The notes under the pieces were generated by a model. That model was not told the DNA's origin, ran no database searches, and saw only the letters and a program-made list of their open reading frames with translations. A DNA stretch of 64,000 nucleotides, taken from an uncultured Geobacteraceae bacterium (lineage in GTDB: Bacteria > Desulfobacterota > Desulfuromonadia > Geobacterales > Pseudopelobacteraceae). A program made the position numbers and the translations under genes. Positions within the stretch are counted from its first letter, which is position 1. Each line of letters opens with the position of its first letter. Location: the NCBI GenBank assembly GCA_903939115.1, contig CAJAFV010000077.1, forward strand, positions 40,521 to 104,520, in the 5' to 3' direction. Shown here piece by piece: positions 34,765-43,427 of this stretch.

Positions 34765-35287
34765 AAGTAACCTGTTCCGGCAAAAATTTTGAGTATTTTG
34801 GCTTTATAGACTCGTATGCTGATAAAGGTAATTCATAATATACATCCAATTCGTCTGATTTTATTATTGAAGACCCCATTCTTTCATGGAAAACCCTGAC
34901 TTTGACATTCTCTACCCTGACATCAAAGTGGCAATGATTAAAATTGAGATGATAAAAGGCAAATTCGTATACCAGTAGTGCAGATTCAATCCCGGCTGTA
35001 GCCGGTGCGCTGGAATTTAGTAACCAGCTCCCCCAGCAAAAGGAATTATCATTAAAGTCATAAACTCGGACGGCTCCGCAGGCTTCATTGCTCTTCGTAC
35101 AAATAATGAAATAGTACTCTAATTTTGCACTCTCCCTTGTTTTATAGTCAGTCAGCCATTTGAGTTGATCTTCTATATCAATTTTAGTGAGAAATTTATT
35201 TTTTTTATCGACTCGTAAACTTACTATAAATTCTGCGTCTGTAAGCTCTACCAAGCGCATAAATATGTTTTTACCTATGATGATCAT
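34754..35287 (-). CDS. GNAT-family N-acetyltransferase
   Basis: 177 residues, visibly AT-rich. N-terminal LRLVELTDAEFIVSLR-like start, EACGAVRVYDF and AGIESALLVYEFAFYHLNFNHCHFDVRVENVKVRVFHERMG are a RimJ/RimL-like GNAT fold. In this operon it probably acetylates the 3-amino sugar to Fuc3NAc or Qui3NAc; enzymes of known Fdt/Qdt pathways are partly of a different fold, so this is inference. Its composition suggests horizontal acquisition. Confidence 0.8.
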   Translation of the reverse strand: MIIIGKNIFMRLVELTDAEFIVSLRVDKKNKFLTKIDIEDQLKWLTDYKTRESAKLEYYFIICTKSNEACGAVRVYDFNDNSFCWGSWLLNSSAPATAGIESALLVYEFAFYHLNFNHCHFDVRVENVKVRVFHERMGSSIIKSDELDVYYELPLSAYESIKPKYSKFLPEQVTYEY

Positions 35288-36263
35288 GATATCTCTCGGT
35301 TTTCACTACTACGCCCATTTTGTCCAGCCGAACTTTTTCAATGATGGATCGATCACTCCTCGTACAGACCAGGCGGCGTCGGCTGCGCTCGCGCACTACT
35401 TCGGCAATTTTCGGCAAGGCCATAAAAAAGCCCACAAACTTATATTTCCGAAAAGAAAGAATATCCCAGATCATTGATGGCAGCAGCAACAGAAAATACC
35501 TGAAAATCAGAATGGGATCAGTGATATTCACCCACATGAAAATATGCTTGTTGCGAGCAGTTGTGAACCGAATTCTGCGATAGTTATGATACTTCTTGAT
35601 AGTAGAACTCGATTCGTGCCAGACCGTGGCCCGAGGCTCCAGCAGGCACTTCCACCCGGCTTTCCATCCTTGATAGGAAAGGTCCACATCTTCGATATAG
35701 AAAGGATGATAAATGGTTGGAAAGCCGCCTAACTGCATAAGTCGCGCACGATGGTAACACGTTGCCCCGCCGGATGCGAAAAATACCGGGAATTCTCCGT
35801 TCATTTCCTGCGGCGTAAAGGACTGCACACAGCGATCGATAAACCAGCATACTCCGGGCATCAGGCGGTATGATGCTTGATTGCGACCATCCTTGGGGTC
35901 GATAATACTTGGTGATAAGGCGAATAAATCAGGATCGGCAAATCGGGGAAGTAAGGTGGCAAAGGTATCCTTCTCAACCAGTACATCGCTGTTCAGGGTC
36001 ATCACCACATAATGTAAAGCAGCAAATATACCACTATTTACCGTCGCTGCGAAACCACAGTTGGTTTCATTGCGCAGCAGTTTGACCTCCGGGAAAGATT
36101 CGGCAACAAACGCGGCCGAATCGTCGCTACTGGCATCGTCAACAACGATGACTTCCCACGGCACCCCGGCATACTGCAGTGCCTCAAGCAGCGGTGCGAT
36201 ATTACGCTCCAGAAGAGAGCGACCATTATAATTGGGTATAACAACCGAAACTGAATACATCAT
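35271..36263 (-). CDS. GT2-family glycosyltransferase
   Basis: 330 residues. VSVVIPNYNGRSLLERNI, IVVDDASSDDS and the metal-binding NSDVLV form a GT2 catalytic domain; FYIEDVDLSYQGWKAGWK is the conserved ED/W motif of rhamnosyltransferase-like enzymes. A hydrophobic stretch near residues 250-265 (LIFRYFLLLLPSMIWDIL) may anchor it to the membrane. It overlaps the acetyltransferase gene by 17 nt. Confidence 0.92.
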   Translation of the reverse strand: MMYSVSVVIPNYNGRSLLERNIAPLLEALQYAGVPWEVIVVDDASSDDSAAFVAESFPEVKLLRNETNCGFAATVNSGIFAALHYVVMTLNSDVLVEKDTFATLLPRFADPDLFALSPSIIDPKDGRNQASYRLMPGVCWFIDRCVQSFTPQEMNGEFPVFFASGGATCYHRARLMQLGGFPTIYHPFYIEDVDLSYQGWKAGWKCLLEPRATVWHESSSTIKKYHNYRRIRFTTARNKHIFMWVNITDPILIFRYFLLLLPSMIWDILSFRKYKFVGFFMALPKIAEVVRERSRRRLVCTRSDRSIIEKVRLDKMGVVVKTERYHDHHR

Positions 36264-36290
36264 TTAATAAGACATCCCGTCATAACAAAA

Positions 36291-37367
36291 TCATGACAAC
36301 AGCTCATGAAAATACTCAATATGATTCTTCACCATCATATCAAGCGTGAAATTTTCTTCGAAAACTCTGCGTCCCTCTTCTCCCATCGCCAGGCGCCTGT
36401 CATCATTGTTCAGCAGCGTAATAATTTCTCTCGAAAAATCATCGGTAACACCGTTAACAAGGATACCTCCACCTTTGCGGACGATTTCCACAAGTCCCCC
36501 ATTATTGTAGGCAATGACCGGTGTGCGTGCGGCTAAAGATTCAATATGCACAATTCCGAAACCTTCATTTCGATGTGTAGAAACTGACAGATCAAGGTCG
36601 TAGAATAGGTCAGGAATCTGCTCCCGGGGGATACGACCGGTGAGGATAAAATTTTTCTCCAAGCCATAAGCGGCAATTCTTTTTGTCAAAAGATCGGTTC
36701 CGCCGCCACCGACAATTGCTATGGTTATCTCAGGAAAAGCGGCGCACAGTTTTACCCCGGCATCAACCAGTTCATCCTGGTTTTTCCATAACTCTCCAAC
36801 CATGCCGATGATAGGAAATTTTCTCCCTTTAAGAACTCTCCGCTCGCGATTTTTATCTGTCTTGTCTGGTTGGCATTCAGGTACCGGGATGCCGTAATGG
36901 ATTATCCGTGTCATCTGCTCAAGCCCCGGATTTTTGGGGTAGAATGAGGCACCGGTGTATTCTGATGTGGCGATTACCCCGTCATACATTGTTGTCAGCA
37001 GCGGATAGCTGCGAGCGGTCGGAGTTTGAAAAACAGCCAGCAGTTTTGGTTTGCGCTTGAGCCACGGTCGGGCAAGAAGCGACCCTGCCAACACGGCATA
37101 GATGTTATGTTCCCGGGCGACTAATATGATCTCAGGCTCTTCAGCACGAATCGCCCCGGCAATACGAAATGGTACGGCTACCTTCTGGCGGTTGAATACC
37201 GGGTGAAAGCGGTAGCCTCGTTCTTTAACTTTCTGATTGAGAACGCCTTCTTCATGAACAAAAAATACCGGATCAAAACCGAATTGACCAATACGCTGTG
37301 CAAGGTCGAGAAGGTATTCTTCACCGCCACTCACCATTGTAGAATTATTAACGAGTACTACCTTCAT
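36291..37367 (-). CDS. GT4-family glycosyltransferase
   Basis: 358 residues. N-terminal GEEYLLDLAQRIGQFGFDPVFFV, then IIGMVGELWKNQDELVDA and the donor site STHRNEGFGIVHIESLAARTPVIAYNNGG with the EX7E pair. A retaining enzyme of the WaaG/PimA group, probably extending the LPS outer saccharide. Gap to the next gene is 27 nt. Confidence 0.92.
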   Translation of the reverse strand: MKVVLVNNSTMVSGGEEYLLDLAQRIGQFGFDPVFFVHEEGVLNQKVKERGYRFHPVFNRQKVAVPFRIAGAIRAEEPEIILVAREHNIYAVLAGSLLARPWLKRKPKLLAVFQTPTARSYPLLTTMYDGVIATSEYTGASFYPKNPGLEQMTRIIHYGIPVPECQPDKTDKNRERRVLKGRKFPIIGMVGELWKNQDELVDAGVKLCAAFPEITIAIVGGGGTDLLTKRIAAYGLEKNFILTGRIPREQIPDLFYDLDLSVSTHRNEGFGIVHIESLAARTPVIAYNNGGLVEIVRKGGGILVNGVTDDFSREIITLLNNDDRRLAMGEEGRRVFEENFTLDMMVKNHIEYFHELLS

Positions 37368-37401
37368 ACACTCATCTCTCCCCTCAAAATTAAATCCATT
37401 T

Positions 37402-38451
37402 TTATGTTAGAAGTGGTCCCATGAGTGATTTCAATTCGGCCATAACATCTGAGACTGATACTGCCTGAAAACAGGGGGGAATATTCATCGTATTGCCTAC
37501 ACAGGCTGTAAGATCACATGAGGTGCATCCAGGAACTTTGATAATAGTCCGGATACACGGCGCTGAAGGATACCAAACCTTTGTTACATGATACCCAATG
37601 ACAATCCCCTTTGTACCGACAGCGCCGGCTATATGAGCAAGCCCGCTGTCGTTACCTACAAAAGCAGTTGCCTTTTTTATGATGGCAGCCGATTGTCGAA
37701 TGGACAGTTTTCCAACCAGATTTGCAACCTTTTTGCCTACAGGAAGCTGACTGTTTTCCATCAGAGAACAATCAGATGGTGAGCCAATGATTACAACAAA
37801 ATATCCTTCAGAATTGCAGCGCAATATCAATTTGGAAAACGCAGGGAGGCCCCAGGTCCTGCGCATATCGGCTGAAAAGGGAGCAATTGCAACTATAGAT
37901 TTTGAGTCGGGGCTGATTTTATTAAGCATCCGCTCAGATTCTGAAATTTCGTCTTCGAGAAGATTTATCTCCACCGTATTGTTTTTGACCGTAAGCCCAT
38001 CTATTTGCAGGAGATCCAGAAAACGATCAACAAGATTTTTAGAAACTGGCTCATCCCAGGAGCGGGTTAGCAGAAACTCTCGATGATAAGATGCAAAACC
38101 AATCCGCACCGGTGCCCCGGAGAGAAAGGCGACGATAGCGTGGCGCAGCTTGGTACTCAGCACATAGACCCGGTCATAGCCTTTTCTTCTGATCCATAAG
38201 ATGTAGGAAATTTTTTTGAGTATTGACAGTCTTCCTCCGAAGCGGAAGCAGTCCATATCCAAAACGAAACTGTCTCTGAGGTAGGGGGCATGCTGAAGTA
38301 GCTCAACCCCCACCTGGCTTGATGCGGCGAAATCAACGGTTGCTTCCGGGAAATTAAAGGCAAGATTGCGAATGAAAGGAGTTGCGATAACCTGGTCGCC
38401 AACCCCTTTACCCCCGAACCCTATGACAAGTATCGACTTGGGGCTTCGCAT
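37402..38451 (-). CDS. GT9 heptosyltransferase-family glycosyltransferase
   Basis: 349 residues. SILVIGFGGKGVGDQVIATPFIRNL, IVAIAPFSADMRRTWGLPAF and AFVGNDSGLAHIAGAVGTKGIVIGY are the two halves of a GT9 fold. It has the usual Cys-rich C-terminus (CTSCDLTACVG). A third GT9 gene in the cluster, more diverged than the WaaC/WaaF-like ones. The 120 bp upstream is AT-rich and may hold a promoter for the following sugar genes. Confidence 0.9.
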   Translation of the reverse strand: MRSPKSILVIGFGGKGVGDQVIATPFIRNLAFNFPEATVDFAASSQVGVELLQHAPYLRDSFVLDMDCFRFGGRLSILKKISYILWIRRKGYDRVYVLSTKLRHAIVAFLSGAPVRIGFASYHREFLLTRSWDEPVSKNLVDRFLDLLQIDGLTVKNNTVEINLLEDEISESERMLNKISPDSKSIVAIAPFSADMRRTWGLPAFSKLILRCNSEGYFVVIIGSPSDCSLMENSQLPVGKKVANLVGKLSIRQSAAIIKKATAFVGNDSGLAHIAGAVGTKGIVIGYHVTKVWYPSAPCIRTIIKVPGCTSCDLTACVGNTMNIPPCFQAVSVSDVMAELKSLMGPLLT

Positions 38452-38571
38452 TCAATTGACGATTCGTGCCAAGCTGTTGACACGGCACTTTATGGTATTA
38501 CACGCATAAACAACAAATAATGTCATATTTACACTATTGCGGAGATGTTTTGACATGATAGTTGTTCCATT

Positions 38572-39636
38572 TCAGATGTGCGTATTTACGATAGATTCGA
38601 TGATATGGTCGACTGTGATTCCTTCTAAACACATTGGCTTCCCACGAGGTGACGGTTCGCATTCGGTAAAAAATCTCTGTTTACAGGGACTGCACGGGAA
38701 CTGCTGAGAGACCACCCGGCATTTATCTCCCCATGGTCCGAATTTGACCGGCGATTGTGGGCCGAACAGAGCTACTAGTGGCACCTGCAACGATGCGGCG
38801 AGATGCATTATGCCGCTGTCATTGCATACCAGCAGGCGACATCGGGAAAGGAGCGCCATCGTCTGACGCAGAGAAGTTGTGCCCACAGCCTCCAGTGGCG
38901 GATTCTTCATAGCAGAGCGAATGGCCGGCAACGCTTCCTGATCCCGAGGGCCACCTAAAAAAAGAATGCGGGCTTTGTAGCGCTCCTGTAACTGTCGCGC
39001 AAGTTCAATGAAATTATCCAGATGCCACGCCCGGGGAGGGTTGGCGGCAAACGGGTGAATGCCGATCACCAATTCCTCTGGCTTTACCCCCGCTTCCTCA
39101 AAAAAACGGTCGGCGAAGTGGCGCTCCTCGCTCGAAAGCCATGCTTCCAGATGATCATCAGTCACAGAAATTCCATCCGCTCGCAGCAGATCAAGAAAGT
39201 TTTGCACCTCATGCTGGTCGTGACGATACGGCACGCCCGTGGTCAACAGAAAACTCCGCCCCTCGGTGGCAAAGCCGATTCGTTTTCCTGCACCAGAGAG
39301 AAACGCCATCAAGGCACTACCGAAGGAGCGTTTCAGCACATAGACCTTGTCGAACCGGCGGGCTCTAAGGTCGCGGATAAATCCCAGCTTATCGCCAAGC
39401 GTCTTGTGCGTTCCCCTGCTGTCGGCGTGAATGGTCACCGGGTCCCAGAAAAGCAATTCATCCACATAGGGGATCCCCTGTACGACATCCGATGAACCGG
39501 GTGCGACCACCCAGGCGATGTAGGCGTCCGGTTCGGCTCGCCGCAGATTGCGCAGAAAAGGTATCGTGAGAATGGTATCGCCAATAAAGCGGTAGCGCAA
39601 AACCAGAATTCTCTTTCCTGCTTTTTCGCACTCCAT
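38572..39636 (-). CDS. Lipopolysaccharide heptosyltransferase II-like (GT9)
   Basis: 354 residues. KRILVLRYRFIGDTILTIPFLRNL, VIGIHPFAANPPRAWHLDNFIELA and LVCNDSGIMHLAASLQVPLVALFGPQSPVKFGPWG are GT9 motifs closest to WaaF-type enzymes; the C-terminus has CSPCKQRFFTEC. Adds a second heptose or a similar residue. Its start directly abuts the Trm112 stop. Confidence 0.9.
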   Translation of the reverse strand: MECEKAGKRILVLRYRFIGDTILTIPFLRNLRRAEPDAYIAWVVAPGSSDVVQGIPYVDELLFWDPVTIHADSRGTHKTLGDKLGFIRDLRARRFDKVYVLKRSFGSALMAFLSGAGKRIGFATEGRSFLLTTGVPYRHDQHEVQNFLDLLRADGISVTDDHLEAWLSSEERHFADRFFEEAGVKPEELVIGIHPFAANPPRAWHLDNFIELARQLQERYKARILFLGGPRDQEALPAIRSAMKNPPLEAVGTTSLRQTMALLSRCRLLVCNDSGIMHLAASLQVPLVALFGPQSPVKFGPWGDKCRVVSQQFPCSPCKQRFFTECEPSPRGKPMCLEGITVDHIIESIVNTHI

Positions 39637-39804
39637 TCAGGAAATCCGCTCAGCTTCGTCAAGCAGCATGACAGGTATGCCGTCACGTATCGGAAAGGCC
39701 AGAGTGCAGTGGCGGCAGAACAGAGCAGAACAATCCCTATTCGGTTCGAGGTCACCCGTGCAGGCGGGGCAGGCAAGTATGGTACGCAGCTCTTCTGAAA
39801 TCAT
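39637..39804 (-). CDS. Trm112/YcaR-family zinc-ribbon protein
   Basis: 55 residues, below the size usually called. It starts at ATG 39804 with GGAG upstream. MISEELRTILACPACTGDLE and CRHCTLAFPIRDGIPVML are the Trm112 pattern; Cys12/15 and 30/33 bind zinc. In E. coli the homologue ycaR sits directly beside lpxK. Here VapBC lies between them. The role of bacterial Trm112 proteins is partner/activator of methyltransferases; its partner here is unknown. Confidence 0.9.
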   Translation of the reverse strand: MISEELRTILACPACTGDLEPNRDCSALFCRHCTLAFPIRDGIPVMLLDEAERIS

Positions 39805-39815
39805 TTGGTTAACCG

Positions 39816-40220
39816 TTACTCCTGATCCCAGTCTTCAAGTTGTAGCCCTGCAATTCTGCTAAACTCCCGGGTGTTATGGGTTATAAGTATCAATCTACCT
39901 ACCAATGCAATTGCAGCTATTTGAAGGTCATAGGGACCGATTGGGGTACCTGCTTTTGCTAAATCAGCACGAATGCGGCCAAATTCGTAAGCAGCTTCGC
40001 TGTCAAAAGGAAGTGAGGTAAACTGGCTGAGAAATGGGGTGAGTTTTGCGAGGTTTTTTAACGGAGTTGCACTCTTCATAACTCCGTAGTAAAGCTCAGC
40101 CTCTACCACCGAACAGAGCATAATTTCGGATGGTTGCAAAGCCTGCATCCGCGACCGCACAGGCGACGAAGCGTTGTTGAGGTACGAGATGCAGGCATTT
40201 GTATCAAGCAGATATTTCAT
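39816..40220 (-). CDS. vapC: PIN-domain toxin VapC
   Basis: 134 residues. LLDTNACISYL (catalytic Asp at residue 6), VVEAELYYGV (Glu), GPYDLQIAAIAL (Asp) and LITHNTREFSRI form the acidic PIN active site. VapC toxins cut tRNA or rRNA. It overlaps vapB by 4 nt. The pair splits lpxK from the Trm112 gene. Confidence 0.95.
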   Translation of the reverse strand: MKYLLDTNACISYLNNASSPVRSRMQALQPSEIMLCSVVEAELYYGVMKSATPLKNLAKLTPFLSQFTSLPFDSEAAYEFGRIRADLAKAGTPIGPYDLQIAAIALVGRLILITHNTREFSRIAGLQLEDWDQE

Positions 40221-40459
40221 TGGATGGTATTTCGCACTTCATATTCACCCTGATCTTCCCGAACTAAAGGTGCGTCTGCAAGGCACCCGGCTGTCTTGGC
40301 AAAAAAATCTTTTGGCCATGCAGTAGATGTCTCAGACGCCGCCTTCGAATTATCAATGGGCATAATAATTATTTCAAGGGAACGTTTCATGAACGCCTTT
40401 GGTATCTTTATAAATACATGGTCCGAATCAACGATCTGGATTCTACGTAAAGCTTGCAT
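40217..40459 (-). CDS. vapB: AbrB/MazE-type antitoxin VapB
   Basis: 80 residues. N-terminal MQALRRIQIVDSDHVFIKIP is a swapped-hairpin AbrB fold; the C-terminus (WPKDFFAKTAGCLADAPL) binds the toxin. ATG 40459 has an AAGGAG RBS; the frame reaches 40501 without one. It lies 54 nt upstream-side of lpxK's stop and is transcribed in the same direction. Confidence 0.9.
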   Translation of the reverse strand: MQALRRIQIVDSDHVFIKIPKAFMKRSLEIIIMPIDNSKAASETSTAWPKDFFAKTAGCLADAPLVREDQGEYEVRNTIQ

Positions 40460-40512
40460 GCTGTTTTCTCCTTCATCTAAATGAGTGACACAAAATGCCA
40501 TAATAACCGCTT

Positions 40513-41595
40513 TTATGGAAGTAAATTGCGCAACAAAACAAGTAAATTCGCCGGTTTTTCGATCTCAATCTCGAGTCTGGCAACATAGGTGACTGCGGCA
40601 ATGCCGGGTGCCAGTTTCTTCAACTTGACCCCGTCCTTTTCGGTTGTAATCGCGTATTCGGCGCCGCTGCTCTGCATTGCGGCTCTGATCTCTTCGAGAC
40701 GGGTATGGTCGTAGCCGGCATGATCCGGAAAGGGTAGGGTGTGTACGATGGTAAGTCCCTTGTCCCGTAAAGCGCTAAAAAATGATTCCGGTTGTGCTAT
40801 GCCGGCAAAAGCCAGCAACCTGTGACCACTCAGGGCAGGTAAGGGCACCGGTTCCCCTCCTCGCAGCGGAACTGCATCAACCAGACGATGCGCTGCCGCA
40901 AAGGTTGGTATCCCGGAGCGAGTGGCGCTGCTGCTTGTGCCTTCAGGAGAGCGCGTTATAATGGTCAGGTCGGCGCGGCGTGTCGCGGTTGCCGGTTCCC
41001 GCAGTAACCCGGCCGGGAGAGTCCAACCATTACCAAGCGGGCTGGTATGGTCAAGCAGCAGGATATTCAGGTCACGCCAGAGGCGCAGATGCTGAAAACC
41101 GTCATCGAGCAGGAATATATCCGGTGAAAGCTGCTGCATCGCCAGTTGGCCGGCAGCATAGCGATCCGTGCCGATCACGACCATAAGCCCCGGTACTGTT
41201 GATGCCAGCAGATACGGTTCGTCACCACATTCGTGAGGCCCCAGCATGACCGTGACTCCATCGCTGACAACGATGCTCTGTCCTTCAAGGGAACCGCCAT
41301 ACCCCCGTGAAAGTACCGCAACACGATAACCCTGCTGAATCAACATGCGGGCAATAAAAGCTGTTATCGGTGTCTTGCCGGTACCGCCGACGGTAATGTT
41401 TCCGATTGAGACAACCGGTCGTGGCAGGCGGTTGGTTGTCAGGATGCCGGTTCGATACAGGCCGGCTCGCAGCTGCTGGATACACGAATAAACCTGACTG
41501 AACGGTGCGAGCAGCAGGATCGCCAGCCGGTCAGCGGGTGTCGAGCGACTGCCGGTAGCCAGTTCGCGCCAGTATGTGAGAAAGGGAACATTCAT
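40513..41595 (-). CDS. lpxK: Tetraacyldisaccharide 4'-kinase
   Basis: 360 residues. An N-terminal membrane segment, the Walker A SIGNITVGGTGKTP (about 66-79), RGYGG, GDEPYLLA and ILLDDGFQHLRL are LpxK signatures. Phosphorylates the 4' position of the lipid A disaccharide at the inner membrane. Its ATG overlaps the waaA stop by 4 nt. Confidence 0.97.
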   Translation of the reverse strand: MNVPFLTYWRELATGSRSTPADRLAILLLAPFSQVYSCIQQLRAGLYRTGILTTNRLPRPVVSIGNITVGGTGKTPITAFIARMLIQQGYRVAVLSRGYGGSLEGQSIVVSDGVTVMLGPHECGDEPYLLASTVPGLMVVIGTDRYAAGQLAMQQLSPDIFLLDDGFQHLRLWRDLNILLLDHTSPLGNGWTLPAGLLREPATATRRADLTIITRSPEGTSSSATRSGIPTFAAAHRLVDAVPLRGGEPVPLPALSGHRLLAFAGIAQPESFFSALRDKGLTIVHTLPFPDHAGYDHTRLEEIRAAMQSSGAEYAITTEKDGVKLKKLAPGIAAVTYVARLEIEIEKPANLLVLLRNLLP

Positions 41596-42881
41596 AAATA
41601 CCGCGCTATCTCCTGCATATGATGCTTTGTCGCTCCACCGGTATCGCGCATCATCTTCAAGCCGTTCTGTCCCAGAACCTGCCGCAGTGTTTCATTCGTG
41701 ACAACAGTGCGCACGGTTTCAGCCAGCTTCTCAGGCGTTTCCAGCTGAATTCCGGCGCCGTACTGCAGAACCAGGTGCGCAATTTCCCTGAAGTTATTCA
41801 TATGCGGCCCAAAGATGCTTGGAATGCCGAGTGATGCCGGTTCCAAGAGATTGTGCCCGCCGGTCGGCTTCAGGCTGCCGCCAACAAAGGCCAGGTCCGA
41901 CAGGGCATACAGCCCCATCATTTCTCCAATTGAATCAACCAGTAGCACCTCTCCGGCTTGAAACAGGGTTTCATCTGATGGCGTCAGAGTCGTACGCCGT
42001 CGATATGACAGACTCATTCTCTCGAGGAGCAGTGCAACCTCGGTGGCCCGCTCGGGGTGACGCGGGACGAGCACAAGAAACAGGTTGTCGCATGTCGCCA
42101 ATAGCTCGTGGTACGCGGAGAGAATCAGCTCCTCTTCTCCCGGATGGGTGCTGGCAGCGACCATTACCATCAGGTCGACCGGAATGGCGTACTGCCCGCG
42201 AAGCTCGGCCCTCTCTTCATTTTGTACCGGATGGTAGGGGATGTCGTACTTGAGATTGCCGCTTACGAACGTCCGCTCCGGTGCTGCGCCGATGGCAATA
42301 ATCCGCTCCCGGTCAACCTTTGTCTGCATGCAGAGGGATGAAAACTGCTGCAGTGAGTGGCGGAAAAACCAGTCAAACTTCAGGTAGCGACTATAGGAGC
42401 GATCGGATATGCGCCCATTGGCCAACATGACCGGAATACCCCGGTTGGTCGCTTCGCGGGTAAAATTCGGCCAGATCTCGGTTTCCATAATAATGATCAG
42501 CACCGGCTTGATGCTCTGCAAAACTGAGTGGACTGCAGGGAGAAAATCAAAGGGGAAGTAGATGCAGAGATCTTTTTCCGGGAAAGTTGAGCTGATCGCC
42601 CGCCCGGTCTCGGTGGTATTGGAGACAAGAATGGCGTGATCCGGGTACTGCATCCGCAGAGCTTTGAGCAGTGGACGGGCGGCTATCGATTCTCCCACTG
42701 AAACGGCGTGCAGCCAGATTACCGGTTTTTTTCCGATAACTGCCAACTCTGTTGGGTCGACAAGCCCGAAGCGTTCGCGAAAAGCGGGAGGTCTGCCCCG
42801 ACTGACGGAGCGGTAGAGATGGTAGAAGATGACCGGAACCAGCAGGAAGATGGAGAGTATGTTGTAGGCGAAAAAAAACAT
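41592..42881 (-). CDS. waaA: 3-deoxy-D-manno-octulosonic acid transferase
   Basis: 429 residues. N-terminal membrane helix (MFFFAYNILSIFLLVPVIFY), KKPVIWLHAVSVGE, ETEIWPNF and SLKPTGGHNLLEPASLGIPSIFGP are KdtA/WaaA motifs. Attaches Kdo to lipid IVA. ATG 42881 (RBS AGGA) is chosen over the open frame to 42959, which runs into the octamer-repeat block. Confidence 0.96.
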   Translation of the reverse strand: MFFFAYNILSIFLLVPVIFYHLYRSVSRGRPPAFRERFGLVDPTELAVIGKKPVIWLHAVSVGESIAARPLLKALRMQYPDHAILVSNTTETGRAISSTFPEKDLCIYFPFDFLPAVHSVLQSIKPVLIIIMETEIWPNFTREATNRGIPVMLANGRISDRSYSRYLKFDWFFRHSLQQFSSLCMQTKVDRERIIAIGAAPERTFVSGNLKYDIPYHPVQNEERAELRGQYAIPVDLMVMVAASTHPGEEELILSAYHELLATCDNLFLVLVPRHPERATEVALLLERMSLSYRRRTTLTPSDETLFQAGEVLLVDSIGEMMGLYALSDLAFVGGSLKPTGGHNLLEPASLGIPSIFGPHMNNFREIAHLVLQYGAGIQLETPEKLAETVRTVVTNETLRQVLGQNGLKMMRDTGGATKHHMQEIARYL

Positions 42882-42937
42882 TATTAAGATGTCCTGAAAC
42901 GGTTTTAAACCCGGACAAGCCGGAACAAAAAAACTTT

Positions 42938-43092
42938 TACCACGGAGGCACGGAGGCACGGAGGCACGGAGGCACGGAGAAAGTCAAAGACGAAGGACTT
43001 TTTTGTTTAACCACTAAAAGCTTCTAGCTTTTGTTTTTGGTCTTCTCCGTGCCTCGCTTGGAAGCGCCTACTTTGGCCGTGTCTCCGTGGTG
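42938..43092. repeat. CACGGAGG octamer repeat in an inverted-repeat element
   Basis: CACGGAGG is repeated five times without interruption (42941-42980, the last unit ending in A). The right side carries the complement, TTCTCCGTGCCTC (43043-43055) and GTGTCTCCGTGGTG (43079-43092), interrupted by about 20 unrelated bases. The whole could fold into a long hairpin. The octamer style is seen in dispersed intergenic repeats of environmental bacteria. Confidence 0.8.
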
Positions 43093-43266
43093 AACTGCTT
43101 TTACTAGGTTTAACACAAAGATGAACACAGTCTTTTATGGCTGAAGCATGTCAGTTCGGTCTCTCCTTGCAACCCAGCGCCCTTGCGTTGCAGCTTTTGA
43201 TATTTAGTAACTACTCAGCACTTTCCACAACAAGCTCAACAACCATGCAATACCAAGTCAAAATCA

Positions 43267-43389
43267 TTAACGCAAAGACGCAAAGACACAAAGAAAACCG
43301 GAAAAAAGCTACTAAAGTCTTTGGGGTAAAACAATAATTCTTTATTTTTGACGTTCTTTGCGTCTTTGCAACTTTGCGCCTTTGCGTTA
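43267..43389. repeat. CGCAAAGA repeat in an inverted-repeat element
   Basis: Left arm TTAACGCAAAGACGCAAAGA (43267-43286), then ACACAAAG. The right arm is TTCTTTGCGTCTTTGCAACTTTGCGCC and TTTGCGTTA (43353-43389). The arms are reverse complements apart from small gaps and form an independent long hairpin next to the CACGGAGG element. Confidence 0.8.
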
Positions 43390-43427
43390 GATGGCTTTTA
43401 ATCTTTTGATCTGAGTAGTTACGATAT

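Larger units (their letters stand above)
42882..43427. other. Intergenic block with two hairpin repeat elements
   Basis: 546 bp between waaA and lpxL, far longer than any other gap in the operon. Apart from the two repeat elements described separately I see no gene, promoter consensus or RNA. Frames that cross it are broken by the repeats. Confidence 0.7.

Noticed and set aside
42938..43092. CACGGAGG array considered as a CRISPR array
   Set aside because: The units are 8 bp and contiguous, without spacers, and there are no cas genes.
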